A stretch of DNA of 7,823 nucleotides from Promethearchaeum sp. (lineage in GTDB: Archaea > Asgardarchaeota > Lokiarchaeia > Sigyniarchaeales > Promethearchaeaceae), in assembly GCA_030611625.1 (NCBI GenBank), contig JAUWPK010000166.1:1-7823 (forward strand), written 5' to 3'. This document shows positions 1 through 5,722 of this stretch, one piece after another. Made by a program: the position numbers and the translations under genes. Under the pieces are notes generated by a model. The model did no database searches and had not been told where the DNA came from. It saw only the letters and a list, made by a program, of their open reading frames with translations. Numbering within the stretch: the first letter of the stretch is position 1; every line of letters starts with the position of its first letter.

Positions 1-109
1 CACCAAAATAGATAGCGTCTGAATACGGCCCTGAAGCTTTAATTGCCATGAAATTTTTTGCGGGTGCCAACAGTTCTACTTGATCTGGACTTTTTTTAAT
101 ATCTAACAT
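1..109 (-). CDS. Peptidase U32-family protein, N-terminal fragment
   Basis: Reading leftward from the ATG at 107-109 gives 36 residues before the window edge: MLDIKKSPDQVELLAPAKNF followed by MAIKASGPYSDAIYFG. This matches the start of U32 family proteins, where a strand ELLAPAGN is followed by a helix and then (G)ADAVYFG. U32 proteins include collagenase-like peptidases and the RlhA/TrhP-type RNA hydroxylation factors, so the family does not fix the activity. The usual AGN is AKN here. The frame stays open upstream to 190 and contains a second ATG at 170-172, which would add 21 residues including a hydrophobic run (FFIPLFLILYVLML). I prefer 109 because family members start shortly before ELLAPAG, but a TATA-like run at 184-197 sits about 20 bases from the 172 start and keeps it possible. 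The gene is divergent from the 341-residue gene. Family confidence is good; start confidence is moderate. Confidence 0.72.
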   Translation of the reverse strand, partial: MLDIKKSPDQVELLAPAKNFMAIKASGPYSDAIYFG

Positions 110-178
110 TAATACATATAATATAAGGAAAAGGGGAATGAAAAATAATTCTGTATTATTTCTATTTCGCATCAGAGA

Positions 179-196
179 GATTAAAAATAATTAAAA
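179..196 (+). promoter_or_regulatory. TATA-like element, divergent control region
   Basis: The run GATTAAAAATAATTAAAA is centred about 36 bases before the TTG at 224 and fits an archaeal TATA box giving a short leader. Its complement is also A/T-rich enough to serve the leftward U32 gene if that starts at 172. Assigned from composition and spacing only. Confidence 0.35.
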
Positions 197-225
197 CTAA
201 GTGAAAACTAAGTGAAAAACTAATT
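193..225. repeat. Tandem 11-bp repeat before the TTG start
   Basis: AAAACTAAGTG occurs twice head to tail (193-203 and 204-214), followed by a degenerate third unit AAAAACTAATT (215-225) that runs into the start codon at 224. It lies between the TATA-like run and the start, so it would be in the core promoter or the 5' leader. It could be an operator with the helical-turn spacing of about 11 bp, or simple slippage. The AAGTGA of the second unit is a poor Shine-Dalgarno. Confidence 0.6.
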
Positions 226-1249
226 GACTGTCGACTGGACATTTACGTTTGTGAAAATTAATCCGGAATTACTAAATAAACCAAAAATTGAACTCATGTG
301 CACTTTTCGTGATGGAATCTGCCAAATGATTGCACATTCTGGGAAATTTCCAGAAGTAATTAAACAAATGGAAAATATTATGATGCTTCTAACTTATATT
401 GCGTTTTTTCCAAATAAAGACTTTAATAAAATTAAATTAGAAATTGCAGGAAATCGATACGCAATTCACTTTTTAGATAAAAAATTTTTAAATGAAGGGT
501 ATTTAGGCATTCTCTCCGTAAGTGAGATGGATTATGTTAAAAATTTCACAGATTGGGGAGTTGAGGAGATGATGGAACAATACATTTTTGATTATTATCT
601 TGATCTGAAAAAAAATTCTACAAATGGCATGATTCAAATAGAAGATTTTAAGAAATGGCTTCAACAAGAAATCTATGATTTTTATATGGATTGGGCGGAA
701 GCAAAAAAAAAATTCTTCTCAAGTCCGAAAGTAATTCATAAAATATCAGATATTGAGAACAAAGCTTATGAGCATTGGTGGGATTTACAACTGATTAATG
801 AATACGGACAGCCTCTAACAGATTTAATCTCATTTCTCGATAAGGAGTCATATATATTTCATGATGAAGAAGTAAGTTTGGCGCAAAGTTTGGAATCTAT
901 GAGTATTTCTGCTTTAAAGCTATTAATCGATCAGCAGGGTGGTTGGAACATTCGTTATATTAAAATGAGACAAAGAAATCAGATGGGATTTCAATATGTT
1001 TTTTTCGAGAAATTTGAAATTCGTGGAATTAAATATTTACTAATTATGAATAGTGCATTATTTGACATAGATAAGGGAGTTTGTCTGCAAGCATTCAGAG
1101 GGGATGAGATTGGCATATTGGAGAATATATCGAGCAAGCTACAGCAGAAGCCATTTGATGAATTCTTTATGGAAAATGGGCAAATAAAACATGAAAATAG
1201 AAAAAATGTTCAAGAAGTGATTATAAAATATTTTAGATCATCGCATTAA
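224..1249 (+). CDS. Hypothetical protein, 341 aa, no recognised family
   Basis: The open frame is bounded by a stop at 221-223, so the TTG at 224 is the earliest possible start. GTG at 251 and ATG at 296 (residue 25) are alternatives, and no strong Shine-Dalgarno separates them. The protein is soluble-looking with no signal peptide or membrane helix. It is mixed alpha/beta and rich in aromatic and charged residues, for example the segment around residues 145-180 (KWLQQEIYDFYMDWAEAKKK). Residues about 22-100 alternate strand, helix (PEVIKQMENIMMLL), then strands (KIKLEIAGNRYAIHFLDKKF, LGILSVSE). That order is reminiscent of a longin/roadblock-type domain, a family common in Asgard archaea, but this is only a fold-level impression. 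A run of ten A at 703-712 encodes Lys-Lys-Lys without breaking the frame. The gene stands alone on this strand and is followed by a T-rich terminator. It is probably a real gene; the function is unknown. Confidence 0.75.
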   Translation: MTVDWTFTFVKINPELLNKPKIELMCTFRDGICQMIAHSGKFPEVIKQMENIMMLLTYIAFFPNKDFNKIKLEIAGNRYAIHFLDKKFLNEGYLGILSVSEMDYVKNFTDWGVEEMMEQYIFDYYLDLKKNSTNGMIQIEDFKKWLQQEIYDFYMDWAEAKKKFFSSPKVIHKISDIENKAYEHWWDLQLINEYGQPLTDLISFLDKESYIFHDEEVSLAQSLESMSISALKLLIDQQGGWNIRYIKMRQRNQMGFQYVFFEKFEIRGIKYLLIMNSALFDIDKGVCLQAFRGDEIGILENISSKLQQKPFDEFFMENGQIKHENRKNVQEVIIKYFRSSH

Positions 1250-1304
1250 TTCAAAAAGTCGATCACCTTATTAATATGGTCTACTCATATATAACTAGAT
1301 ACTA

Positions 1305-1340
1305 CCTTCCTTTTTTCTATTTTTTCTTTCACTTCTTTTA
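1305..1340 (+). terminator. T-rich terminator after the 341-aa gene
   Basis: About 60 bases after the stop codon at 1247-1249 there is a pyrimidine run with several T tracts (CCTTCCTTTTTTCTATTTTTTC). Archaeal RNA polymerase terminates on such T-rich runs without needing a hairpin. Assigned from composition and position. Confidence 0.45.
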
Positions 1341-1426
1341 TATCATATTTCTAACTATTTAATTTTTCAATTTGTTTAGAATTATTTGGAAATTTAGAAT
1401 TAATCAAGGAAAGGGTAGGATTAGAA

Positions 1427-1444
1427 GAAAATATATAAAATTTT
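1427..1444 (+). promoter_or_regulatory. Archaeal promoter for the candidate small RNA
   Basis: ATATATAAAA at 1431-1440 is preceded by purine-rich GAAGAAA, which resembles a BRE plus TATA box. The usual 25-base offset puts transcription start near 1461, exactly where the first paired segment of the folded region begins. No protein gene begins downstream on this strand for more than 4 kb. Confidence 0.4.
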
Positions 1445-1460
1445 GAAAGAATAAATAAAA

Positions 1461-1622
1461 AAGTATAGGAAAGCAAAATATTCCATCCAGAAAGCGATAC
1501 TACCTCCCTCAATTTGCTATTTCTATTAACAAAACAAGCATGACTGCCCCGTAAATTCAAAGAAAGCCGGTTTGTATGCCGTTCAGTCAAAACCTTAGGG
1601 GTGAGTCTTTCTTTATTTTATT
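1461..1622 (+). ncRNA. Candidate structured small RNA, unknown class
   Basis: Bases 1481-1610 contain 54 G or C in 130 (about 42%), clearly above the surrounding sequence, which is the usual mark of a structured RNA in an AT-rich archaeon. The 3' part folds into a long hairpin. GACTG-CCCC-TAA (1542-1554) pairs with TTA-GGGG-T-AGTC (1595-1607): 12 pairs with single bulges at 1551 and 1603. Stacked directly on it, GGTTT (1569-1573) pairs with AAACC (1590-1594), leaving a 14-base one-sided bulge. The helix ends at 1607 and is followed at once by TTTCTTTATTTTATT, a terminator-like T run. At the 5' end AGTAT (1462-1466) pairs with ATACT (1497-1501), with GGAA/TTCC inside (1468-1471/1481-1484). It matches no tRNA, 5S, SRP or RNase P signature that I can see. 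Direction is inferred from the upstream TATA and the downstream T run. It lies between the 341-aa gene and the convergent 142-aa gene. Confidence 0.42.
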
Positions 1623-1666
1623 GCGATCCTTATTCTATATGTAGAGAAAGAAGCATATAAATGTTA

Positions 1667-1680
1667 TTAAAAAAAATGGA
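1667..1680 (-). terminator. T run ending the 142-aa gene
   Basis: The plus strand carries an A run at 1669-1677, read as a T tract about 55 bases past the stop codon of the leftward 142-aa gene. The intervening bases hold further short T tracts on that strand. This fits hairpin-independent archaeal termination. Confidence 0.35.
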
Positions 1681-1730
1681 AATTTTTATTAAATTTTGGT
1701 CCAAGTCAAAAACAAGTTGAAATTCTTATT

Positions 1731-2159
1731 TTAAGGAGGTTTCCATTTCTTCACATAATTGTTATATTTTTCCTCTATATTCGCAAATTCAATATTTTTT
1801 CCTTCTTTTAATGAATTTAATGCATCCAAAAGAATTTTAGTCTGTAGTAATTGAAATTCTTGGTTTTTATAATCGCCTGTGTTTAGAAATCTGTGTGCCA
1901 TCTCGTTAGATTTCAATGAATCCTGGGAATTTATATTGTGTCGGTCGAGAAAATAACCTACAAACACAGTACCTAATAAAAGAAAAGGTACTATGATGAG
2001 CATAATTTCAACTTCGATCATTGGATATGCAATCTTAACTAACATAACTGCATTTATTGATGCTATAAAAAGCGAGTAGTAGCTTTGCCCCATTCTTAAT
2101 CGGGATAACTGTTGCCCGAGAAATTTTGATGAGAATATGTTTTTAAATGAGAGTCTCAT
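1731..2159 (-). CDS. Small membrane protein with two transmembrane helices
   Basis: The frame encodes 142 residues from an ATG at 2157-2159. A basic N-terminus (Arg2, Lys6, Lys12, Arg20, Arg22) precedes a first hydrophobic helix at about 27-47. A short acidic turn (EVE at 49-51) follows, then a second helix at about 52-70. The remaining 70 residues are hydrophilic and probably helical (about 97-140) and end in KKWKPP. The positive-inside rule places both ends in the cytoplasm with a hairpin through the membrane. I do not recognise the family. Just upstream, a TATA-like run about 30 bases before the ATG and the absence of a Shine-Dalgarno suggest a leaderless or very short-leader transcript, separate from the upstream TPR gene. 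The GGAGGT visible on the opposite strand at its 3' end is just the Pro-Pro codons. Confidence 0.7.
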   Translation of the reverse strand: MRLSFKNIFSSKFLGQQLSRLRMGQSYYSLFIASINAVMLVKIAYPMIEVEIMLIIVPFLLLGTVFVGYFLDRHNINSQDSLKSNEMAHRFLNTGDYKNQEFQLLQTKILLDALNSLKEGKNIEFANIEEKYNNYVKKWKPP

Positions 2160-2180
2160 AAATTTCTAGTGCGATTTTTA

Positions 2181-2270
2181 CTTTTTTAATTTATTTGATA
2201 AAATGTTGATAAACCACAGGAATTTAAAGATGAACACAAACCATATTAGTTCAATAAATGGATAGATTTT
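2181..2270 (-). pseudogene. Decayed fragment of a paralogue of the 570-aa membrane protein
   Basis: Bases 2205-2259 align without gaps to 4407-4461 inside the 570-aa gene with 49 of 55 bases identical. Translated in the matching frame on the same strand, the fragment reads FIELIWFVFIFKFLWFIN against FIEIIWFVFIFKFQWFIN (residues 374-391 of the intact gene), 16 of 18 identical. Outside this core the match fades. The open frame is only 30 codons, between stops at 2271-2273 and 2178-2180, with no ATG, so it cannot be a working gene. Three of the six base differences are silent third-position changes and a fourth gives a conservative Ile/Leu swap. This suggests the copy diverged while still coding, that is, as part of a real paralogue later lost. 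A partial duplication of the neighbouring gene is the alternative. Confidence 0.6.
2182..2196 (-). promoter_or_regulatory. TATA-like element for the 142-aa gene
   Basis: On the minus strand the run AAATAAATTAAAAAA is centred about 30 bases before the ATG at 2159, the spacing expected for an archaeal TATA box with a leaderless mRNA. It overlaps the left end of the decayed gene fragment, so the fragment may have been kept partly as promoter context. Confidence 0.4.
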
Positions 2271-2274
2271 TCAT

Positions 2275-3546
2275 TTAGTTTTTTGTATATGGACTTCCGC
2301 AATACTCACAAATTAATACATCGCCCGTTTTTGTTTTTGAATAAAGTTCCATAGGAAATTCTTCATTACAAACTGGACACTTTGGCATAGAAATAGATGA
2401 TTTAATAGAAATAATGCTAATTCCCTTCTCATCAAATTTTAAGTTAGTAGATGTTAATGAGCCAGATAGTTGTTTTTGTAACATTAATAATTTGAGTAAT
2501 GTTCTTAATGATTCTTCATTGGTTACCGCTGAATGTTGAGGCATTTTTTCTAGAATTTCAGAGAGAGATATTTCACTTTTATCTTCAGATTCTATAGATA
2601 AAAATTTTAGTAAAGAATAAGTTTGTTCTGCTTGTTTGAGTTTGCCATAATCGTTTATTAGACCTTTAATTTTTAATTCTATCTCAAGTGCTTCTTTATT
2701 TTGAGGGTCATAAACTAACGCTTTTTTAATGTTTTCTGATGAAGATTCAATTTTTTTTTCTTCAAAATCTTCAATTCCTTTTTTTAGGTATTTGTTAAAA
2801 AGTTTTTTTTGAATTTCATCAAAAGCTCGCTTTTCTGCCTTTTTATTAGTGTGAATTTTTAAGAAATTATCATATAGTTCATAGGCTTTTTCAAAATTAT
2901 GAAGCTGGTATTCATTTTTCATCTCAATTTTTAGTAAAGAGAAATCATTTGGATTATTTTTCTTGATTTTATTAATAAATTTTTGAGAGACTAGAAAATT
3001 TTTTTGTTGTGAGTAAAGGCGAGCTAAATCGTATTGTATTTGCTCATTTTCAGGATTAATCCTCAATGCTTGTTCATAACCGATAATTGCATCATCTAAT
3101 TGATTGTTTTGAAGATTTTCTTCTCCAATTCTTTGATATTTTTCAAAAAGGGATGTTCGAAGCTCTTTAATCTCGGGTTGTAATGATTTATTTACAAAAT
3201 AGATTTTATCGATTATTTCCCACATGTTACTATTATCTGGGTTTAGTTGAACTATGGTTTTTGCAGTTCCATAAGATTGTTCTAATTTTTCTGTATCAAA
3301 AAATGCCTTGGCTTGAAGTTCTAGTAATTTAACATTATTTTTATGATGTTTCAAGCCTCTTTGAATAGTTTGCAGACCTTTGTCATATTGTTTAAAATGC
3401 ATAATATACAAATTAGCTAAATTAACCCATCCTTCAAGGTTTTTAGAATCGGATGCTAAAACTTTTCTTATTGTCTTTAATGCTCCATTATAATCTTTTT
3501 TTTCTACTGATTGATAATATTCACGAAGTAAATTGTTAAGTTTCAT
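2275..3546 (-). CDS. TPR-repeat protein with C-terminal zinc ribbon
   Basis: The gene encodes 423 residues from an ATG at 3544-3546. Tandem tetratricopeptide-like helical pairs fill residues about 5-290. The clearest unit is 136-168, with the typical A-(I)-x-x-Y-E-x-A-L-x-x-N-P ending (DDAIIGYEQALRINPENEQ). Others are at about 5-38 (NGALKTIRKVLASDSKN), 39-72, 73-106, 169-202, 203-235 and 252-284 (ALVYDPQNKEALE). A Leu-rich helical linker at about 325-365 follows. The last 35 residues form a zinc ribbon with Cys390-x2-Cys393 and Cys413-x2-Cys416. No signal peptide or membrane segment is present, so the protein is cytoplasmic. TPR arrays bind peptides or assemble complexes, and the ribbon may add a protein or nucleic-acid contact. 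The partner is unknown. A minus-strand TATA lies about 45 bases before the ATG. Architecture is secure; function is open. Confidence 0.85.
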   Translation of the reverse strand: MKLNNLLREYYQSVEKKDYNGALKTIRKVLASDSKNLEGWVNLANLYIMHFKQYDKGLQTIQRGLKHHKNNVKLLELQAKAFFDTEKLEQSYGTAKTIVQLNPDNSNMWEIIDKIYFVNKSLQPEIKELRTSLFEKYQRIGEENLQNNQLDDAIIGYEQALRINPENEQIQYDLARLYSQQKNFLVSQKFINKIKKNNPNDFSLLKIEMKNEYQLHNFEKAYELYDNFLKIHTNKKAEKRAFDEIQKKLFNKYLKKGIEDFEEKKIESSSENIKKALVYDPQNKEALEIELKIKGLINDYGKLKQAEQTYSLLKFLSIESEDKSEISLSEILEKMPQHSAVTNEESLRTLLKLLMLQKQLSGSLTSTNLKFDEKGISIISIKSSISMPKCPVCNEEFPMELYSKTKTGDVLICEYCGSPYTKN

Positions 3547-3814
3547 AAAATAAAAATCATCGATTCTGTTCTATTATTAATTACTTTAATATATATAACT
3601 CCATCAACAAAAACATTAATAAAATAATGCAAAAAATTGACAATTATTTACCTCATTCTCGTTTATAATTCTTGTTTATAATTATTTTATAGTGGTATTT
3701 GGTAACTATAGTTTAGTGAAATAAAAATATTGTAATACTCTCAATCATGAAAATTTACAACGATAGGTCCATTATATCATAACTGGTTATTTATAACATT
3801 AATTCAAGATATGG
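3547..3814. other. AT-rich intergenic region between TPR and 570-aa genes
   Basis: No protein or RNA gene is visible here. Its right-hand part is the 3' flank of the 570-aa gene and its left-hand part is the TPR promoter. Small structures are a 13-bp-period direct repeat of GTTTATAATT (3661-3670 and 3674-3683), a perfect 10-bp palindrome AACTATAGTT (3704-3713), and a short hairpin GTTAT-tt-ATAAC near 3785-3796. None has an obvious role, and in such AT-rich sequence the shorter ones may be chance. Confidence 0.5.
3587..3598 (-). promoter_or_regulatory. TATA box for the TPR gene
   Basis: The minus strand reads TTATATATATTA, centred about 46 bases before the ATG at 3546. A start of transcription near 3567 would leave a leader of about 20 bases. 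The leader has no convincing Shine-Dalgarno (a GATGAT lies about 10 bases from the ATG). Confidence 0.45.
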
Positions 3815-3878
3815 AATAAAAAAAATTAAAAAAATGAAAGAAGAATAGATGTTAATTAAAAAATATTTAATTCTTCTT
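3815..3878 (-). terminator. Hairpin plus T runs at the 3' end of the 570-aa gene
   Basis: A perfect 9-bp inverted repeat (AAGAAGAAT at 3838-3846 and ATTCTTCTT at 3870-3878) straddles the stop codon. An alternative inner stem is AATTAAA/TTTAATT (3854-3860/3866-3872). On the minus strand the stem is followed by two long T tracts (A runs at 3818-3825 and 3828-3834 on the plus strand). It resembles an intrinsic terminator. One stem arm doubles as the Lys-Lys-Lys codons of the C-terminal tail. Confidence 0.5.
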
Positions 3879-5579
3879 CTTTAATAAGATTGAAATTAGC
3901 CCTACGACAGCTAAAACCCCTAAACCTGAAGCTAATCCTGTAAATAAATTAGGATTTAATCCCAAAATTGGATCTATTACTTCACATTCTTCACATTCTT
4001 CACATTCTTGGCATTCAGGAAATCCGACATCCAAAGAAACTTCATAATTTACAATATAATTATACCAAGTAACAGTTCCTGAAATAGATTCATTCATTCC
4101 ATCAGCATTATCCCAAGTAAAATCAGCCAAACCATTGGAATCAGATAATACTGAATGACTTACACCTTTATACTCGAAAGTACAATCAGCATTCTGAACA
4201 GGGTTCCCATATATATCAAAAATAAAGAATGTAGCATCTAATGTACCATTTAGATATGATAAACCTGCCAGATTTACATTTAGATCCTCGGGATATACTA
4301 TAACTTCTTTAATTACTACAAATATTATCGGTATATAGTAATAAACCGGCACCGGCACAAAGAATATCCAGAAGAATATCGGAAACACGAAAATATTCAC
4401 TATTACGTTGATAAACCATTGAAATTTAAAGATAAAAACAAACCATATTATTTCAATAAATATATGTATAATGTAGATATCTATCCAAATCCAGTGAATT
4501 ATCCACCAGAACCATACAATTACAATTTCGAGGAAGTAAAATTCGATTTTTAATGACCATAATATATAGGTTAATATAAAGAGAAGTGGCAATGCAAAAG
4601 AAAATATTTCTATAACATAACCCCAAATCCAAAATGTAATTATTTGAGTTAATGGATCTAACCAGTCTATCAAAGTAACTGCTAAATCAATAGTTGGTGT
4701 TATGTAGACAATCGAGATTAATAAACTGCTGATTAAAATTTCTAGAGTTAAACCTGCCAACCGAATATAGATAATTGTAAGTCCTTTTGTATCAGCGCCA
4801 CCACCTGCAAAATGCGTTACATTAGCATTATCTGCGCCTAGAAATAGTAATAATAAATCTTCAGTAGAGCCATCATTTTCATGAAGTATAGTCGTACCCA
4901 TAAATGTTTCGACAGTTCCATCAGGGTGTATATGAACAAGAAAATCCTCTAATCCCCCTCCTCGTTTGAAATAAACATCTCCAGCAGCAGTCCAATTTAA
5001 GAAAACTGCCCCAGAAAAATGTGTAAGAGCTTCGGGACTCCCATCATTAATTATGATTTCTCGTGTTTCTTCAGGATCTTCGACGTATTCACGGTAATTC
5101 AATGAATAAAAATCATCCGTTTCTATATTTCGGCCAACGCTAATCATTTGAACTTCATTATTTATATGTAAAGCCATATCTCCATTATCACCTGCCGGTT
5201 CAAGATCCTCAAACACCAAATCCGTGTTATTAATACTGGCTCTGTTTGTGGTTTCATTTTCGAGGAATAGAGTGCCAGTATCATCTTGTAATATTGTAGA
5301 TGTTGTAGGATCTGTTCCATCACTATTACTATCAGTAAATAAGACTTGATTATCTGTCATATCATTATGTATCGAATCAACCGTAGCTAATTTTGACTCA
5401 TTATCATATTCAGCGATTGCTTGAAAATGACCTGGTGCAATTTCGCTTGTTGTTACAGAGTCTATTGCAGGATTATCAACTGCAGAATTAGGTGTTGATG
5501 CAGAAACAAAACAAGTATTGACAAATAATGCGCAAATTACGATAGATACAATTGATATTGCATAAAATTTTGTTTTCAT
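3867..5579 (-). CDS. Secreted/membrane protein: signal peptide, Trp-rich hydrophobic core, Ig-like domain, Cys stalk, C-terminal anchor
   Basis: The gene encodes 570 residues from an ATG at 5577-5579, fixed by a GGTGAT Shine-Dalgarno six bases upstream. A signal peptide spans 1 to about 27 (hydrophobic 8-20, VSA at the likely cleavage site). Residues 28-265 are acidic, Asp/Asn/Thr-rich and look extracellular. Residues about 267-429 are an unbroken hydrophobic block with 12 Trp and very many Ile and Phe (for example WFWWIIHWIWIDIYIIHIF at 356-374). It has isolated charges at Asp367, Glu376 and Lys385, nine residues apart, and is probably several membrane helices. Residues 431-517 resemble an Ig-like or carboxypeptidase-regulatory fold (FDIYGNPVQNADCTFEYKG, then DSNGLADFTW). 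Next come Cys523, 526, 529 and 532 in a CxxCxxCxxC stalk, and a C-terminal helix at about 545-566 with tail KKKN. I do not recognise the family. It is divergent from the presenilin-type protease; a copy of its core survives at 2205-2259. Confidence 0.8.
   Translation of the reverse strand: MKTKFYAISIVSIVICALFVNTCFVSASTPNSAVDNPAIDSVTTSEIAPGHFQAIAEYDNESKLATVDSIHNDMTDNQVLFTDSNSDGTDPTTSTILQDDTGTLFLENETTNRASINNTDLVFEDLEPAGDNGDMALHINNEVQMISVGRNIETDDFYSLNYREYVEDPEETREIIINDGSPEALTHFSGAVFLNWTAAGDVYFKRGGGLEDFLVHIHPDGTVETFMGTTILHENDGSTEDLLLLFLGADNANVTHFAGGGADTKGLTIIYIRLAGLTLEILISSLLISIVYITPTIDLAVTLIDWLDPLTQIITFWIWGYVIEIFSFALPLLFILTYILWSLKIEFYFLEIVIVWFWWIIHWIWIDIYIIHIFIEIIWFVFIFKFQWFINVIVNIFVFPIFFWIFFVPVPVYYYIPIIFVVIKEVIVYPEDLNVNLAGLSYLNGTLDATFFIFDIYGNPVQNADCTFEYKGVSHSVLSDSNGLADFTWDNADGMNESISGTVTWYNYIVNYEVSLDVGFPECQECEECEECEVIDPILGLNPNLFTGLASGLGVLAVVGLISILLKKKN
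3981..4016 (-). repeat. 9-bp tandem repeat encoding the Cys stalk
   Basis: Three identical head-to-tail units TTCACATTC (3981-3989, 3990-3998, 3999-4007) and one diverged unit TTGGCATTC (4008-4016) encode Glu-Cys-Glu/Gln triplets on the minus strand. The near-identity at DNA level points to recent slippage, so the number of cysteines may vary between relatives. Confidence 0.8.
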
Positions 5580-5585
5580 TTAATT

Positions 5586-5591
5586 ATCACC
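5586..5591 (-). promoter_or_regulatory. Strong Shine-Dalgarno of the 570-aa gene
   Basis: GGTGAT on the minus strand is an exact complement of the archaeal 16S 3' end (AUCACC) and sits six bases before the ATG at 5579. It is the best ribosome site in the window and settles this start codon. Confidence 0.75.
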
Positions 5592-5722
5592 AAAGTTTTG
5601 TTATATGTAAAAAAAAAAAAGTTCCATTTAACGTTTTGATCACAGAAATTTAAATCTTTATACAATCCTATTTTTTATTTTCAAAGGATTCAATTAATGA
5701 TGTGAATTTAATATAAATAATT
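5592..5722. promoter_or_regulatory. Divergent promoter region, protease / 570-aa membrane protein
   Basis: The genes at 5579 (-) and 5723 (+) share this spacer. For the leftward gene, a TTAAAT-containing run near 5622-5637 could be the TATA box, giving a leader of roughly 20 bases that includes the Shine-Dalgarno. A run of 12 A (5609-5620) lies between. For the rightward gene, TTTAAATCTTTATA at 5649-5662 is the best TATA candidate, giving a leader of about 40 bases. The closer TTTAATATAAAT at 5707-5718 is too near the ATG to serve it. No operator-like dyad stands out. Confidence 0.4.

Noticed and set aside
703..712. Run of ten A in the 341-aa gene as a programmed frameshift or sequencing error
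   Set aside because: The zero frame continues cleanly on both sides with consistent composition, so neither is needed to explain it.
1351..1590. 79-codon minus-strand frame with a hydrophobic stretch
   Set aside because: It begins at a TTG, has no ribosome site, and overlaps the high-GC folded region whose pairing explains the sequence better. The residue make-up of its first half looks non-coding.
1481..1610. tRNA, 5S, SRP RNA or RNase P RNA in the high-GC intergenic region
   Set aside because: No cloverleaf with a T-loop GTTCRA, no SRP GGAAGCAGC-type loop, and the faint ACAAACCGGCTT likeness to an RNase P conserved block lacks the partner block.
1733..1740. AAGGAGGT on the plus strand resembling a strong Shine-Dalgarno
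   Set aside because: No start codon or open frame follows; it is the complement of the last codons of the 142-aa gene.
2181..2270. The duplicated fragment as a functional small protein
   Set aside because: No ATG, only an internal GTG that would leave 19 residues, and no ribosome site; a gene remnant fits better.
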